Shown here: positions 8,644 to 17,526 of the stretch, one piece after another
Position numbering within the stretch: position 1 is the stretch's first letter
Layout: each line of letters begins with the position of its first letter
From: Pseudoxanthobacter soli DSM 19599
Lineage (GTDB): Bacteria > Pseudomonadota > Alphaproteobacteria > Rhizobiales > Segnochrobactraceae
Length of the DNA: 64,000 nt
Assembly (NCBI RefSeq): GCF_900148505.1
Contig: NZ_FRXO01000002.1
Location: 124,001 to 188,000, forward strand
Direction of reading: 5' to 3'
Program-made: the position numbers and the translations under genes
The notes under the pieces: generated by a model
Told to the model about the DNA's origin: nothing
Database searches by the model: none
The model's input: only the letters and a program-made list of their open reading frames with translations

Positions 8644-9005
8644 GGGCGGCCTTCCGGCAAATGTGAGGGGCGCCCTTCGGGCCCATGCCGCACGGGCGCG
8701 CCGGGCGGGGCGCGTCAGCACGGGCCGCAACACCGTCCGAAACCAAGGAAAGCGCCGCCGGGAACGCGGCTGCATCGACGAATTGCTGCGGTGCAGCGTC
8801 AATTCCCGATTGGATCCCCGCGATTTTTGATGTTCGTTCCTCAGACGAAGGTGACGGTCGCACTCAGGCGTGCCGATGCCTCTGATCGCGGCCGGCATCG
8901 CCCGGGCGCGCGGACATCGCCCCGGTTCCGGCCGGGATGGACAAAGGGCCGAGCCAATCGGCCGAACATGGCGGACGAACCGCCGCCCGCGGAGGAAACA
9001 GCCCG
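8644..9005. other. Gene-free stretch upstream of the isomerase/dehydrogenase operon
   Basis: No convincing coding frame. The first part is GC-rich. From 8770 a more AT-balanced segment holds a candidate regulatory repeat (8771-8805), and the GGAGG ribosome site of the isomerase gene closes it. It presumably carries the promoter of that operon. Confidence 0.6.
8771..8805. promoter_or_regulatory. Candidate operator: direct repeat 21 bases apart with inverted arms
   Basis: TGCATCGACGAATT at 8771 is repeated as TGCAGCGTCAATT at 8792, two helical turns later. The same stretch contains the inverted pair GAATTG (8780) and CAATTC (8800). It sits about 200 bases before the sugar-isomerase start, a reasonable place for a regulator site, but no regulator is encoded next to it. 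Confidence 0.3.
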
Positions 9006-10061
9006 ATGAAGACCCTGAAAGGCCCGGCGATCTTCCTCGCCCAGTTCGCCGGCGACCAGCCGCCGTTCAACTCGCTCGCCTCCATCGCCGAATGGGCGGC
9101 CGGGCTCGGCTATCGCGGCGTACAGATCCCGACCTGGGACAGCCGCCTGATCGACCTGAAGCGCGCGGCGGAATCGAAGACCTATTGCGACGAGATCGCC
9201 GGCATCGTGGAGACCCACGATCTCAGCATCACTGAGCTTTCGACCCATCTGCAGGGCCACCTCGTCGCCGTGCATCCCGCCTATGACAGCCTGTGCGACG
9301 GCTTCGCGCCCGCCGCCGTGCACGGCAACCCCGCCGCCCGGCAGGAATGGGCCGTGGAGCAGCTCAAGCTCGCCGCCCGCGCCTCCGCCAATCTCGGGCT
9401 CGATGCCCACGCCACCTTCTCCGGCGGGCTGGCGTGGCCCTATCTCTATCCGTTCCCGCAGCGGCCGCCCGGCCTGATCGAGACGGCCTTCGACGAACTG
9501 GCGCGGCGCTGGCGGCCGATCCTCGATGCGTTCGACGATGTGGGCGTGGACGTCTGCTACGAGATCCACCCCGGCGAGGACCTGTTCGACGGCACCACCT
9601 TCGAGATGTTCCTGGAGCGCGTCGGCAATCACCGACGCTGCAACATTCTCTACGATCCCTCGCACTTCGTGCTGCAGGCGCTCGATTATCTCGACTACAT
9701 CGATATCTATCACGAGCGCATCAAGATGTTTCACGTCAAGGATGCGGAGTTCAACCCGACCGGCCGCCAGGGGGTCTATTCCGGCTACCAGCCGTGGATC
9801 GACCGCGCCGGCCGGTTCCGCTCGCTCGGCGACGGACAGGTCGATTTCGCCGCGATCTTCTCCAAGCTCGCCAAGTACGACTTCCCGGGCTGGGCGGTGC
9901 TCGAATGGGAATGCTGCCTGAAGCACCCGGAGGACGGGGCGCGCGAGGGCGCGGCCTTCATCGCCGATCACATCATCCGCGTAACGGAAAAGGCGTTCGA
10001 CGACTTCGCCGGCGCCGACACCGACGAGGCCGCCAACCGGCGGATGCTCGGCATCGGCTGA
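9006..10061 (+). CDS. Sugar phosphate isomerase/epimerase family protein (TIM barrel)
   Basis: A 351-residue AP-endonuclease-2-type TIM barrel (xylose isomerase-like). Acidic and His residues at the expected strand ends can be seen: CYEIHPGED near residue 183, NILYDPSHF near 211, FHVKDAEF near 241 and LEWECC near 298, together forming the usual divalent-metal site. The start at 9006 has GGAGG upstream. The next gene, 41 bases downstream, is a Gfo/Idh/MocA oxidoreductase, a pairing typical of inositol or uncommon-sugar catabolism, where the oxidoreductase makes a keto intermediate and the isomerase acts on it. The exact substrate is not deducible; no transporter or kinase is nearby. Confidence 0.88.
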   Translation: MKTLKGPAIFLAQFAGDQPPFNSLASIAEWAAGLGYRGVQIPTWDSRLIDLKRAAESKTYCDEIAGIVETHDLSITELSTHLQGHLVAVHPAYDSLCDGFAPAAVHGNPAARQEWAVEQLKLAARASANLGLDAHATFSGGLAWPYLYPFPQRPPGLIETAFDELARRWRPILDAFDDVGVDVCYEIHPGEDLFDGTTFEMFLERVGNHRRCNILYDPSHFVLQALDYLDYIDIYHERIKMFHVKDAEFNPTGRQGVYSGYQPWIDRAGRFRSLGDGQVDFAAIFSKLAKYDFPGWAVLEWECCLKHPEDGAREGAAFIADHIIRVTEKAFDDFAGADTDEAANRRMLGIG

Positions 10062-10102
10062 CCCGCCCGACAAGAACAAGACAGAACGGAGGAGACGACC
10101 CC

Positions 10103-11278
10103 ATGTCCATCACCGGACGCGACGACGGTTCACCGGGGCCGGACCGCATTTCCTATGCCATGGTCGGCGGCGGCCAGGGTGCCTTCATCGGCGCGGTGCA
10201 CCGCCTCGCCGCCCGGCTCGACGACGAGTTCGCCCTCGTCGCCGGCGCGCTGTCGTCGGAGCCGGAACGCGCCGTCGCCTCCGCCCGCGCACTCGGCATC
10301 GCGCCGGACCGCAGCTATGCGAGCTGGCAGGAGCTGATCGAGCGCGAGAGCGCCCGGCCGGACAAGGTGGAGGCGATCGCCATCGTCACCCCGAACCACG
10401 TCCACTACGCCCCGGCGAAGGCGGCGCTGGAGGCGGGCTTCCACGTCATCTGCGACAAGCCGATGACGACGACGCTGGAGGAAGCGCGCAGCCTCGCCGA
10501 GACGGTGAAGCGCACCGGGCGGCTGTTCATCCTCACCCACAACTACACCGCCTATCCGATGATCCGCCATGCGCGGGCAATGGTGGCGGCGGGCGAGCTC
10601 GGCCGGCTGCGGGTGGTGCAGGTGGAATATGCCCAGGGCTGGCTCGCCACCCCGCTCGAGGGCACCGGCCACAAGCAGGCCGACTGGCGCACCGATCCGA
10701 AGCGGTCGGGCGCGGGCGGCTCGGTCGGCGATATCGGCACCCACGCCTTCAACCTCGCCTCGTTCGTGAGCGGGCTCAACGCGACGAGCCTGTGCGCCGA
10801 TCTCTCGATCTTCGTCGAGGGGCGCCGGCTCGATGACAATGCCAACGTGCTGCTGCGCTTCGAGGGCGGCGCCACGGGGATGCTGTGGGCGAGCCAGGTC
10901 GCCATCGGCAACGAGAACCGGCTGGTGCTCAGGCTCTACGGCGAGAAGGGCGGGCTTTCCTGGTCGCAGGAGCAGCCGAACGATCTGCACTGGTCGCCGC
11001 TCGGCGAGGCGACGCGGCTCATCACCCGCGGCACGGCCCATGCCAACGCGGCCGCGGCGCGGCTGACGCGCATCCCCTCCGGCCACCCGGAAGGCTATCT
11101 GGAGGGCTTCGCCAATCTCTACGGCGAGGCCGCCCGGGCGATCCGCGCGGCGCGTACCGGTTCGGCCCCCGATGCCGAGGTGCTCTATCCGACGGTCGAG
11201 GACGGCGTGCGCGGCGTCGCCTTCATCGAGGCAGCCGTCGCCTCCAGCGCCAAGGGAGGCGTGTGGGTGCCGCTCTGA
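10103..11278 (+). CDS. Gfo/Idh/MocA family oxidoreductase
   Basis: A 391-residue NAD(P)-dependent dehydrogenase starting after a GGAGGAG ribosome site. The Rossmann loop MVGGGQGAF lies near residue 18, followed by VTPNHVHY, then CDKPM (the EKP-type motif with the conserved Lys) near residue 115, and VGDIGTHAF near 205 with the Asp and His expected at the catalytic site. Its length and layout match the inositol dehydrogenase-like branch. It is co-oriented with, and probably co-transcribed with, the isomerase. Sugar or cyclitol oxidation is inferred; the substrate is unknown. Confidence 0.9.
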   Translation: MSITGRDDGSPGPDRISYAMVGGGQGAFIGAVHRLAARLDDEFALVAGALSSEPERAVASARALGIAPDRSYASWQELIERESARPDKVEAIAIVTPNHVHYAPAKAALEAGFHVICDKPMTTTLEEARSLAETVKRTGRLFILTHNYTAYPMIRHARAMVAAGELGRLRVVQVEYAQGWLATPLEGTGHKQADWRTDPKRSGAGGSVGDIGTHAFNLASFVSGLNATSLCADLSIFVEGRRLDDNANVLLRFEGGATGMLWASQVAIGNENRLVLRLYGEKGGLSWSQEQPNDLHWSPLGEATRLITRGTAHANAAAARLTRIPSGHPEGYLEGFANLYGEAARAIRAARTGSAPDAEVLYPTVEDGVRGVAFIEAAVASSAKGGVWVPL

Positions 11279-11308
11279 GCGGCGCCCGAACCTTTACACG
11301 CGCAGGCC

Positions 11309-12163
11309 TTACAGCCGCCGGACCGACGAAAGCTGCACGCCGCCCGCCGCAATGCGCGCGGCGGCGGCAGCGACATCCTCCACCACGACCTCCATGTGGA
11401 AACCGCTGGCGTGGATCATCCGGGTCCCGTCGAGCATGATCGCGACGTGCCCCGGCCAGAACAGGAGGTCGCCGCGCAGGCGGCCGTCCTCGATCGAGAC
11501 GGGTGCGCCGACGGTCTTTTCCTGCAGGTCCGTGTCCCGCAGCACCGTCCGCCCGGTGAGGCGAAGGGCAAGCTGCACGAGGCCGGAGCAGTCGATGCCG
11601 AAGCTCGACGTGCCGCCCCAGAGATAGGGCACCCCAATCAGACGCTCGGCGACGGCGACGAAATCGGACTGCGCCGCGTCCAGGGGGGCGAGGTGGCGGG
11701 CGACCACTGCGTGGCCGCTGGCGAGCAGCGCGTAGGTCAGGCCGCGCTTCTCCGTCTCGCCGACGACGGTGACGCCGGCCCCGAGCGGCAGGGCGGCGAG
11801 CGGCGGCAGCTTCATCTCCGCCGCCGGATAGACGAACGTCTTCAGGGCCGTGACATGGTGGGTCGGCGCGGGATCGGCCGGCCCGAGCATGTCGGCGGGC
11901 AGATAGCCGACATAGCCGTCGCGGTCGAGTTCGCCCCAGGCCCAGCCTTCGATGGTTTCCTCGTAGACGGTGACGACGTCGCCCGCCAGCGCCTCGGTGT
12001 CGAGCGGTGCATCGGATCGCGGAGAGCGGCGCAGCGGCGCGAGCGGCGCGGCGACGCGGCGGACCTCGCCCGGCACGAAGCGCGCGGCCTCGACCCGGCC
12101 GCGCAGCCGTTCCGCGGCGAGGTCGCTCCGCGCCGGCGTCAGCCTCGGTTCGATGTCGCGCAT
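11309..12163 (-). CDS. NlpC/P60 family peptidase with SH3-like domains
   Basis: A 284-residue protein. Residues about 55-160 form two bacterial SH3-like segments. Residues 165-284 are an NlpC/P60 domain with Cys192 (GIDCSGLVQ), His239 (FWPGHVAIML) and His251 as the catalytic set. Family members cut D-Glu-diaminopimelate bonds in peptidoglycan peptides. There is no signal peptide, so a role in cytoplasmic recycling of muropeptides is likely. Its ATG shares one base with the stop of the M17 aminopeptidase gene (TGATG), so the two are translationally coupled; together they suggest peptide or murein-peptide turnover. Confidence 0.9.
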   Translation of the reverse strand: MRDIEPRLTPARSDLAAERLRGRVEAARFVPGEVRRVAAPLAPLRRSPRSDAPLDTEALAGDVVTVYEETIEGWAWGELDRDGYVGYLPADMLGPADPAPTHHVTALKTFVYPAAEMKLPPLAALPLGAGVTVVGETEKRGLTYALLASGHAVVARHLAPLDAAQSDFVAVAERLIGVPYLWGGTSSFGIDCSGLVQLALRLTGRTVLRDTDLQEKTVGAPVSIEDGRLRGDLLFWPGHVAIMLDGTRMIHASGFHMEVVVEDVAAAAARIAAGGVQLSSVRRL

Positions 12164-13599
12164 CACCGCGCCCCCTGCCGGCTGCCGCCGAGCGCGCCCG
12201 TGAGGGTGCCGGCCGCGAGGCGTTCCTTCAGGAGCGCATAGAGCGCGCGGATCGACTGTGCCTCGCCGCCTTCGACCCGGCCCGGCCGCGACTGGGGCGC
12301 CCAGCCGTAGATGTCGAAATGGACCCACGCGCCCGCGCCCTCGACGAAGCGGGCGAGGAACAGCGCGGCCGTGACCGAGCCGGCGAACGGCGCGGCGGAG
12401 TTGTTGTTGATGTCGGCGACCTTCGAATCGAGCCAGCGCGCATAGGGTCGCCACAGCGGCAGGCGCCACACCGGATCGCCGACCTCCATCGACAGCCGGC
12501 CGAGATCGGCCGCCAGCGCCTCGTCGTCGGTGTAGAACGGCGGCAGGTCCGGCCCGACGGCGACACGTGCCGCACCGGTGAGCGTGGCGAGGTCGATCAG
12601 AAGGTCCGGCTTTTCCTCGCAGGCGAGCGCCAGCGCATCGGCCAGAACCAGCCGGCCCTCCGCGTCGGTGTTGCCGATCTCGACGGTGAGGCCCTTGCGG
12701 CTCGGATAGACGTCGCTCGGGCGGAAGCTCGTGCCGGAGACGGCGTTCTCCACCGCCGGCACGATGACGCGGAGATTCACCGGCAGCTTCGCGTCCATGA
12801 TCATGTGGGCGAGGCCGAGCACATTGGCGGCCCCGCCCATGTCCTTCTTCATCAGGAGCATGCCGCTCGACGGCTTGATGTCGAGGCCGCCGGTGTCGAA
12901 GCACACACCCTTGCCGACGAGGGTGACGCGCGGATGCGACGGGGCGCCCCAGCGCATGTCGATCAGCCGTGGCGCCCGCGGGCTGCCGGCACCGACCGCG
13001 TGAACGAGCGGAAAGCCCTGCGCCAGCAGGTCGTCGCCGACGACGATCTCGATCGCGGCATCGTGACGGGCCGCGAGATCGAGCGCCGCGGAGGCCAGTT
13101 CTTCCGGCCCCATGTCGTTGGGCGGGGTGTTGATGAGGTCGCGGGCGAGATAGACGCCGGCGACGATGCGCAGGACGTCGTCACCATCGACGCCGGCCGG
13201 AACGGCGAGGCGGACATCGCGCGGCTTGCCGGCCTTGTAGCGGGTGAAGCGATAGGCGCCGAGCGCGAACGCGATCACCGCGGCCGCGGGATCGTCGAAG
13301 CCCTCCGCCAGGGCATAGTCTCCCGGCGGCAGGCCGGTGGCGAGGGCGCCGGCGGCCAGCGGATCGGCCGGCCCGGCCCCAAGCCCGAACAGCACCGCCG
13401 ACGGCGCGCCGTTGTCACCCGGCAGCACGGCGAGGCTTCCCGCTGCGCCCTCAAATCGCTGGGCGCGCAGGCACCCGGCCGCGTAGACCTCCCCGCCCGC
13501 GCAGAGCCGCGCGGCCGTCGTCTCGGCCTCGGCCGGCCGCACGCCGTAGATGGGGATCGTCGCGGATGCGGCGTCGGACGGGATCAGGCAATCGGACAC
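12163..13599 (-). CDS. Leucyl aminopeptidase family protein (M17)
   Basis: A 478-residue cytosolic aminopeptidase. The M17 signature NTDAEGRL is near residue 310, preceded by GKGVCFDTGG near 231 and the Lys-rich KKDMGGAA; these hold the two-metal site and catalytic Lys/Arg. The N-terminal alpha/beta domain is present but divergent. Start: the GTG at 13599 has AGGAG eight bases upstream, whereas the GTG three codons earlier overlaps that site. It is coupled by TGATG to the NlpC/P60 gene, an arrangement common in Hyphomicrobiales. Confidence 0.92.
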   Translation of the reverse strand: MSDCLIPSDAASATIPIYGVRPAEAETTAARLCAGGEVYAAGCLRAQRFEGAAGSLAVLPGDNGAPSAVLFGLGAGPADPLAAGALATGLPPGDYALAEGFDDPAAAVIAFALGAYRFTRYKAGKPRDVRLAVPAGVDGDDVLRIVAGVYLARDLINTPPNDMGPEELASAALDLAARHDAAIEIVVGDDLLAQGFPLVHAVGAGSPRAPRLIDMRWGAPSHPRVTLVGKGVCFDTGGLDIKPSSGMLLMKKDMGGAANVLGLAHMIMDAKLPVNLRVIVPAVENAVSGTSFRPSDVYPSRKGLTVEIGNTDAEGRLVLADALALACEEKPDLLIDLATLTGAARVAVGPDLPPFYTDDEALAADLGRLSMEVGDPVWRLPLWRPYARWLDSKVADINNNSAAPFAGSVTAALFLARFVEGAGAWVHFDIYGWAPQSRPGRVEGGEAQSIRALYALLKERLAAGTLTGALGGSRQGAR

Positions 13600-13635
13600 G
13601 GGCGGCACTCCTGCGGCGGTTCTGAAGCCAGACCC

Positions 13636-13671
13636 TAGAGCGCTTTCAGACCGGAGGGAATCGCCCGATCA
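13636..13671. repeat. Fragment of the RIME-like repeat (copy F)
   Basis: AGAGCGCTTTC followed by a partly matching GACCGGAGGGAATCG resembles the outer end of the second palindrome seen in the full copies. It is only about 36 bases long and diverged, so this call is weak. Confidence 0.4.
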
Positions 13672-13958
13672 GCAGGGCACCGCAGCGCCCGGCGGATGTG
13701 TCGCGCGATCGCGGCCGTGAACCCTGTTGAAAGCAACGGGGAGAAAAGCGGCTGCACATAAAATAGACAGCACGCGAACGATTATCACGAAGATGCCTCA
13801 TTCCCGCCGTTCACGAGCCATCATGGGGCATATGATGGTCCTTGTCGCAGCCGAAGCTCTGTCGGGTCGGGCAACGGAAATAGTCAGCCCCCCAGCCCCC
13901 CGATGCCGTGGCTCTGATAGATGCATGGTCCCCCCCTGGACCTTTTGGCGCGACATTC

Positions 13959-13990
13959 GGGCCGGCCCTAGAGCCGGCCCGTTTTTATTT
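13959..13990 (+). terminator. Rho-independent terminator
   Basis: Stem GGGCCGGC / GCCGGCCC with a six-base loop, followed directly by GTTTTTATTT. No plus-strand gene ends upstream within 2 kb, so it either ends an unannotated transcript or shields the next gene. Confidence 0.8.
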
Positions 13991-14096
13991 CGGCGCCCTC
14001 GCGGGGCTTGGTCGCCGTGAATTGCACGAAAATCCACATCGCGCGGCGGGGGCGGATGCTCTAGCATCCGGCATGTCGCTTTTCCCCTGAGGCGAG

Positions 14097-15257
14097 ATGG
14101 CTGCCGATCCTCGAACGCTGTTTTCCGTGCTCGTCGCGAGCACGACGGTCGGAACGCTGCTGCTGCTGTGGTGCTGGTGGCAGAACAGGGCCGAGCGCGT
14201 GCTCATGTGGTCGTGCGCGGCCTATTTCAGCGGGTCTGTCGCGATCCTGCTGATGACGGCGCGCGACATCCTTCCGGAGTGGATCACCACGAGTTTCGCC
14301 GTCGCAGTGACGATGTGGAGCATCGGCCTGATCTGGATCGCGGGCCGGGTGTTCAACCGGCTGCCGGCGAAGCCATGGCTCGCCCTCATCGGCCCCACGG
14401 TGTGGCTGATCGCCTCCGAACTTCCACAGGCCTATGTCGCGGTGCCGGTCCGGGTTTCGCTCGCGACGGTCATCACCGCAGCCTACGCGCTGATTTCCGC
14501 TCGGGAATTCGCCCGCGCCGACGGCTTGAGCAGCCGTTATCCGGTCGCGGTCATCCTCGGCCTCCATGGCATCGCGGTCATCCTGCGCATTCCCTTCGCG
14601 TTCGCGCTGCCCATTCCCCACGGTCTGCCGCTGTTCAGCGACTGGTTCTCGCCCGTCGCCATCGAGGGCATCGTGTTCTCCCAGATCATCGGCCTGCTGG
14701 TGGTGATGCTGACACGGGAACGGCTCGAATTGCAGCTGCGGGCCATCGCCCTGACGGATCCGTTGACCGGTCTGAACAATCGGCGGGCGATTTTCGAACG
14801 CGGCCATGCCCTGCTCAGCCACGCTTCACGGCACCGCCGGCCGGTTTCGGTGGTCGCGCTCGACCTCGACCACTTCAAGACCATCAACGACCGGTTCGGG
14901 CATCCGACGGGAGACGCGGTGCTCGCCGCGTTCGCGGACGCCATCCGGCAGACCCTGCGGGCCGGCGACGAGAGTGGGCGGATCGGCGGCGAGGAGTTCG
15001 TCTGCGTGCTGCCGGATACCGACGCCGACCAGGCCTTCGCCGCCGCGCACCGGCTGGTGACGCACTTCACGCGGCTTGCCGCCGACGTTCCCGGCTGCCG
15101 CACGCGCTGCACCGCCTCCGCCGGCATCGCCACGTCATCGCTCGACACCGACACCTTCGAGACGCTGGTCTCGGCGGCCGACGTCGCGCTCTATGAGGCG
15201 AAGCGCAGCGGCGGCGAGAAGATCATCGTCGCCTCACCGCGCGCCATCTCCGCCTGA
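14097..15257 (+). CDS. Membrane-bound diguanylate cyclase (GGDEF)
   Basis: A 386-residue protein. About six hydrophobic helices fill residues 8-215. A GGDEF domain follows from about 222: TDPLTGLNNRR opens it, DLDHFKTINDRFGH is the metal/GTP strand, and the active motif reads GGEEF at 297-301, which is still competent in known enzymes. An RxxD inhibitory site (RAGD, 288-291) sits exactly five residues before the motif, predicting product feedback inhibition. It should make cyclic di-GMP from GTP at the inner membrane. The input signal for the membrane sensor is unknown. Confidence 0.93.
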   Translation: MAADPRTLFSVLVASTTVGTLLLLWCWWQNRAERVLMWSCAAYFSGSVAILLMTARDILPEWITTSFAVAVTMWSIGLIWIAGRVFNRLPAKPWLALIGPTVWLIASELPQAYVAVPVRVSLATVITAAYALISAREFARADGLSSRYPVAVILGLHGIAVILRIPFAFALPIPHGLPLFSDWFSPVAIEGIVFSQIIGLLVVMLTRERLELQLRAIALTDPLTGLNNRRAIFERGHALLSHASRHRRPVSVVALDLDHFKTINDRFGHPTGDAVLAAFADAIRQTLRAGDESGRIGGEEFVCVLPDTDADQAFAAAHRLVTHFTRLAADVPGCRTRCTASAGIATSSLDTDTFETLVSAADVALYEAKRSGGEKIIVASPRAISA

Positions 15258-15274
15258 CCCGGCACGGCTGGCGC

Positions 15275-15994
15275 TCAGGCCGGGTGCGCCTCGTCGCCGC
15301 TGGGCCGCGGACCGCGTTCATCAAGGAAGGTCACGAGCCGCACCGCGGCATCGCCGATGTGGGCGGAAAGCAGCGTGCACGCGGCCTCTACCTCCCCGCG
15401 CGCAGCAGCGGCAAGGATGGCGCGATGGGCATCCTGCCCCATTTCCGCGCCGCCGAGCGCGGCGAGGTGGAACCGCAGCACAGGGTCGCTTTCGGCGAAG
15501 CGCGCCTCGATCAGGGCGAGCAGCCGCGGCCGGCCCGCCCGGGCATAGAGGCTCATGTGGAATCGGCGGTTGAGCTCGCCCATGCGGCCGGGATCGGTCT
15601 CGGCATCCATGTCGGCGATCGCCTCGGCGGCGCGCGCGAGATCGGCGGCGGTGAGGTGCGGAATCGAAAGCTCTAGCGCGGCCGGTTCGAGCACCCGGCG
15701 CAGGCCCATGATATCGGCCGCGTCGGCCGCGTTCAGTTCGGTGACCACGGCGCCGCGATTCGGCAGGACCGTGACGAGCGCCTGCGCCTCCAGAAGCTTC
15801 AGCGCATCGCGCACCGGCATCCGGCTGACGCCGAAGCGCTCGGCAAGCTCATCCTGGCGAAGCGCGGTGCCGCCCTCCAGCACGCCGGAGAGGATCGCCC
15901 GGCGCAACGTCGCCTCCACGAAGGCGGTGGCGGTGCGGAATTCCGGCCGGCCCTCGGCGATCAGGACGGAAAGCCGCTCTGCGTTCGACACCAT
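15275..15994 (-). CDS. GntR-family regulator, FadR/FCD type
   Basis: A 239-residue protein. The winged helix (FVEATLRRAILSG, LRQDELAERFGVSRMPVRDAL) spans about residues 20-85. The FCD ligand domain (about 95-215) shows the three His expected for metal-dependent effector binding, in NRRFHMSLY, DAHRAIL and LLSAHIGDA. It is divergent from the BenE-type transporter gene, and the 157-base gap carries inverted repeats (16034-16074). It likely represses the transporter until a small carboxylic acid is present; the effector is inferred only from the transporter family. Confidence 0.9.
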   Translation of the reverse strand: MVSNAERLSVLIAEGRPEFRTATAFVEATLRRAILSGVLEGGTALRQDELAERFGVSRMPVRDALKLLEAQALVTVLPNRGAVVTELNAADAADIMGLRRVLEPAALELSIPHLTAADLARAAEAIADMDAETDPGRMGELNRRFHMSLYARAGRPRLLALIEARFAESDPVLRFHLAALGGAEMGQDAHRAILAAAARGEVEAACTLLSAHIGDAAVRLVTFLDERGPRPSGDEAHPA

Positions 15995-16033
15995 TGCTGT
16001 TCCGGCCTCCGCACCAGGATGGGACGAGTTTAT

Positions 16034-16074
16034 ATCCAAAAATCGTTGATTGGATAGAGAATCCATCCTATCCA
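16034..16074. promoter_or_regulatory. Candidate GntR operator between regulator and transporter
   Basis: Two overlapping inverted repeats: ATCCAA (16034) with TTGGAT (16050) ten bases apart, and TGGATAG (16051) with CTATCCA (16068) ten bases apart. They share the central TTGGAT, so two dimers could compete or cooperate. The position midway between the divergent starts fits autoregulation plus transporter control. Confidence 0.6.
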
Positions 16075-16151
16075 TCTCGGATATCTCTCCCTCGATCGTC
16101 CGGCGCCCGTACACGGGGCCGGCCACGGTCCGCCCGACAAAGGTCCCGCCG

Positions 16152-17390
16152 ATGGCCCAGAACCCGCAGGCCCAACCCGCGAGCCCCGCCGGGCCGGAAC
16201 CGGCGCCATCGTTCAGCCTGCTGCAGCCGGCGACCGCGGGCATCCTCACGGCGCTGGTCGGCTTCGGCTCGACCTTCGCCGTGGTGATCCAGGGGCTCGC
16301 GGCGGTCGGCGCGACGCCGGCCGAAGCGGCATCCGGGCTGATGATGATGTGCTTCGCGATGGCGGTGCTCGGCCTCGTGTTCTCGCTGCGCCTGAAGATG
16401 CCGGTCAGCGTGGCGTGGTCCACCCCCGGCGCGGCGCTGTTCGCCAGCACCGGCATGGTCGCGGGCGGGTTTCCGGCTGCCGTCGGCGCCTTCATCGCCA
16501 CGGGCGCGATCATCGTGATCGCCGGCATGTGGAAGCCGCTCGGCCGGCTCGCCGCCGCCATCCCGCCCTCGATCGCGAACGCGATGCTGGCGGGCGTGCT
16601 GCTGAAGCTCTGCCTCGCGCCGTTCGCCGCGGTCGCGATCGAGCCGGGGCTGGCGCTCGCCGTGATCGGCGTGTTCATCGTGGTCGGCCGGTTCGCCCGG
16701 CTCTATGCGGTGCCGGCGGCGCTGGTGGCGGCACTCGTGCTGCTGTTCGCCGGCTCGTTGACGGGCCACGGCGGCGCGGGCTTCGATCCGGCGGCGCTCG
16801 CCCTGCCCCGCCCCGCGCTGGTGATGCCGGTGTTCACGCCCGAGGCCCTGATCGGCATCGCCATCCCGCTGTTCCTCGTCACCATGGCCTCGCAGAACAT
16901 CCCCGGGCTCGCCGTGCTTTCCGCCTTCGGCTACCGGCCGGAAGCCGGCCCGCTGTTCCGCGGGACGGGGCTCGCCTCCATCCTGATCGCGCCGTTCGGC
17001 GGCATGACGATCAACCTCGCCGCCATCACCGCCGCGATCTCCGCGGGGCCGGATGCCGCCGCCGACCCTGCGCGCCGCTACATCGCTGCCGCGATCGCGG
17101 GCGTCTGCTATTTCGGCCTCGGCCTGCTGGCGTTCGTGGCCGCGACGGGGTTCGGCGGCTCGCCGCCGCTGCTGATCCAGGTGGTGGCGGGGCTGGCGCT
17201 GATCGGCTCGTTCGGCTCGGCGATGCTCGCCGGCCTCAAGGACGAGGCCGACCGGCCGGCGGCGCTGGTGACCTTCCTGTTCACCGCGTCCGGCCTTTCC
17301 ATCGCCGGCATCGGCCCCGCGTTCTGGGGACTGGCCGGCGGCATCGCGGTGCTGATGCTGCACGGGCGGCTCAAGCGCAGGCACGGCTGA
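16152..17390 (+). CDS. BenE-type benzoate/proton symporter family transporter
   Basis: A 412-residue, very hydrophobic protein with about 12 helices, the usual size for the BenE/YdcO family. The start ATG at 16152 follows AGGTCCCGCCG; an upstream in-frame ATG would run through the operator region and is rejected. Family hallmarks such as STPGAALF, the SQNIPGLAVL stretch and an APFGGMTINLAAITAAI segment are visible. Characterised members take up benzoate with protons, but no aromatic-degradation genes are near, so the substrate may be another organic acid. Control by the divergent GntR protein is likely. Confidence 0.9.
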   Translation: MAQNPQAQPASPAGPEPAPSFSLLQPATAGILTALVGFGSTFAVVIQGLAAVGATPAEAASGLMMMCFAMAVLGLVFSLRLKMPVSVAWSTPGAALFASTGMVAGGFPAAVGAFIATGAIIVIAGMWKPLGRLAAAIPPSIANAMLAGVLLKLCLAPFAAVAIEPGLALAVIGVFIVVGRFARLYAVPAALVAALVLLFAGSLTGHGGAGFDPAALALPRPALVMPVFTPEALIGIAIPLFLVTMASQNIPGLAVLSAFGYRPEAGPLFRGTGLASILIAPFGGMTINLAAITAAISAGPDAAADPARRYIAAAIAGVCYFGLGLLAFVAATGFGGSPPLLIQVVAGLALIGSFGSAMLAGLKDEADRPAALVTFLFTASGLSIAGIGPAFWGLAGGIAVLMLHGRLKRRHG

Positions 17391-17526
17391 AGCGGAGGCG
17401 ATGGCGACGCCTCGCCCCCATCCGGGCACAGCGAATGTTCTTGGTTTGATCTCGTCAGGGAATCGTGCGACCTTGACGCCGCCCGCCCATGGCGGGCGAG
17501 AGACCGAGCACAGACGAGGACACCCG

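Larger units (their letters stand above)
13600..14096. other. 497-base gene-free stretch before the diguanylate cyclase
   Basis: No believable coding frame. It holds a fragment of the intergenic repeat (about 13636-13671), a TAAAAT box at 13759, a perfect 7-base inverted repeat (CCATCAT and ATGATGG, 13818-13838), a GGTCC/GGACC hairpin followed by TTTT (13927-13946), and a strong rho-independent terminator at 13959-13990. It could encode a small RNA; see findings. Confidence 0.6.

Noticed and set aside
13727-14020. A 97-codon plus-strand frame in the gap before the first diguanylate cyclase.
   Set aside because: It runs through the terminator hairpin, has no ribosome site and an irregular composition; a non-coding role is more likely.
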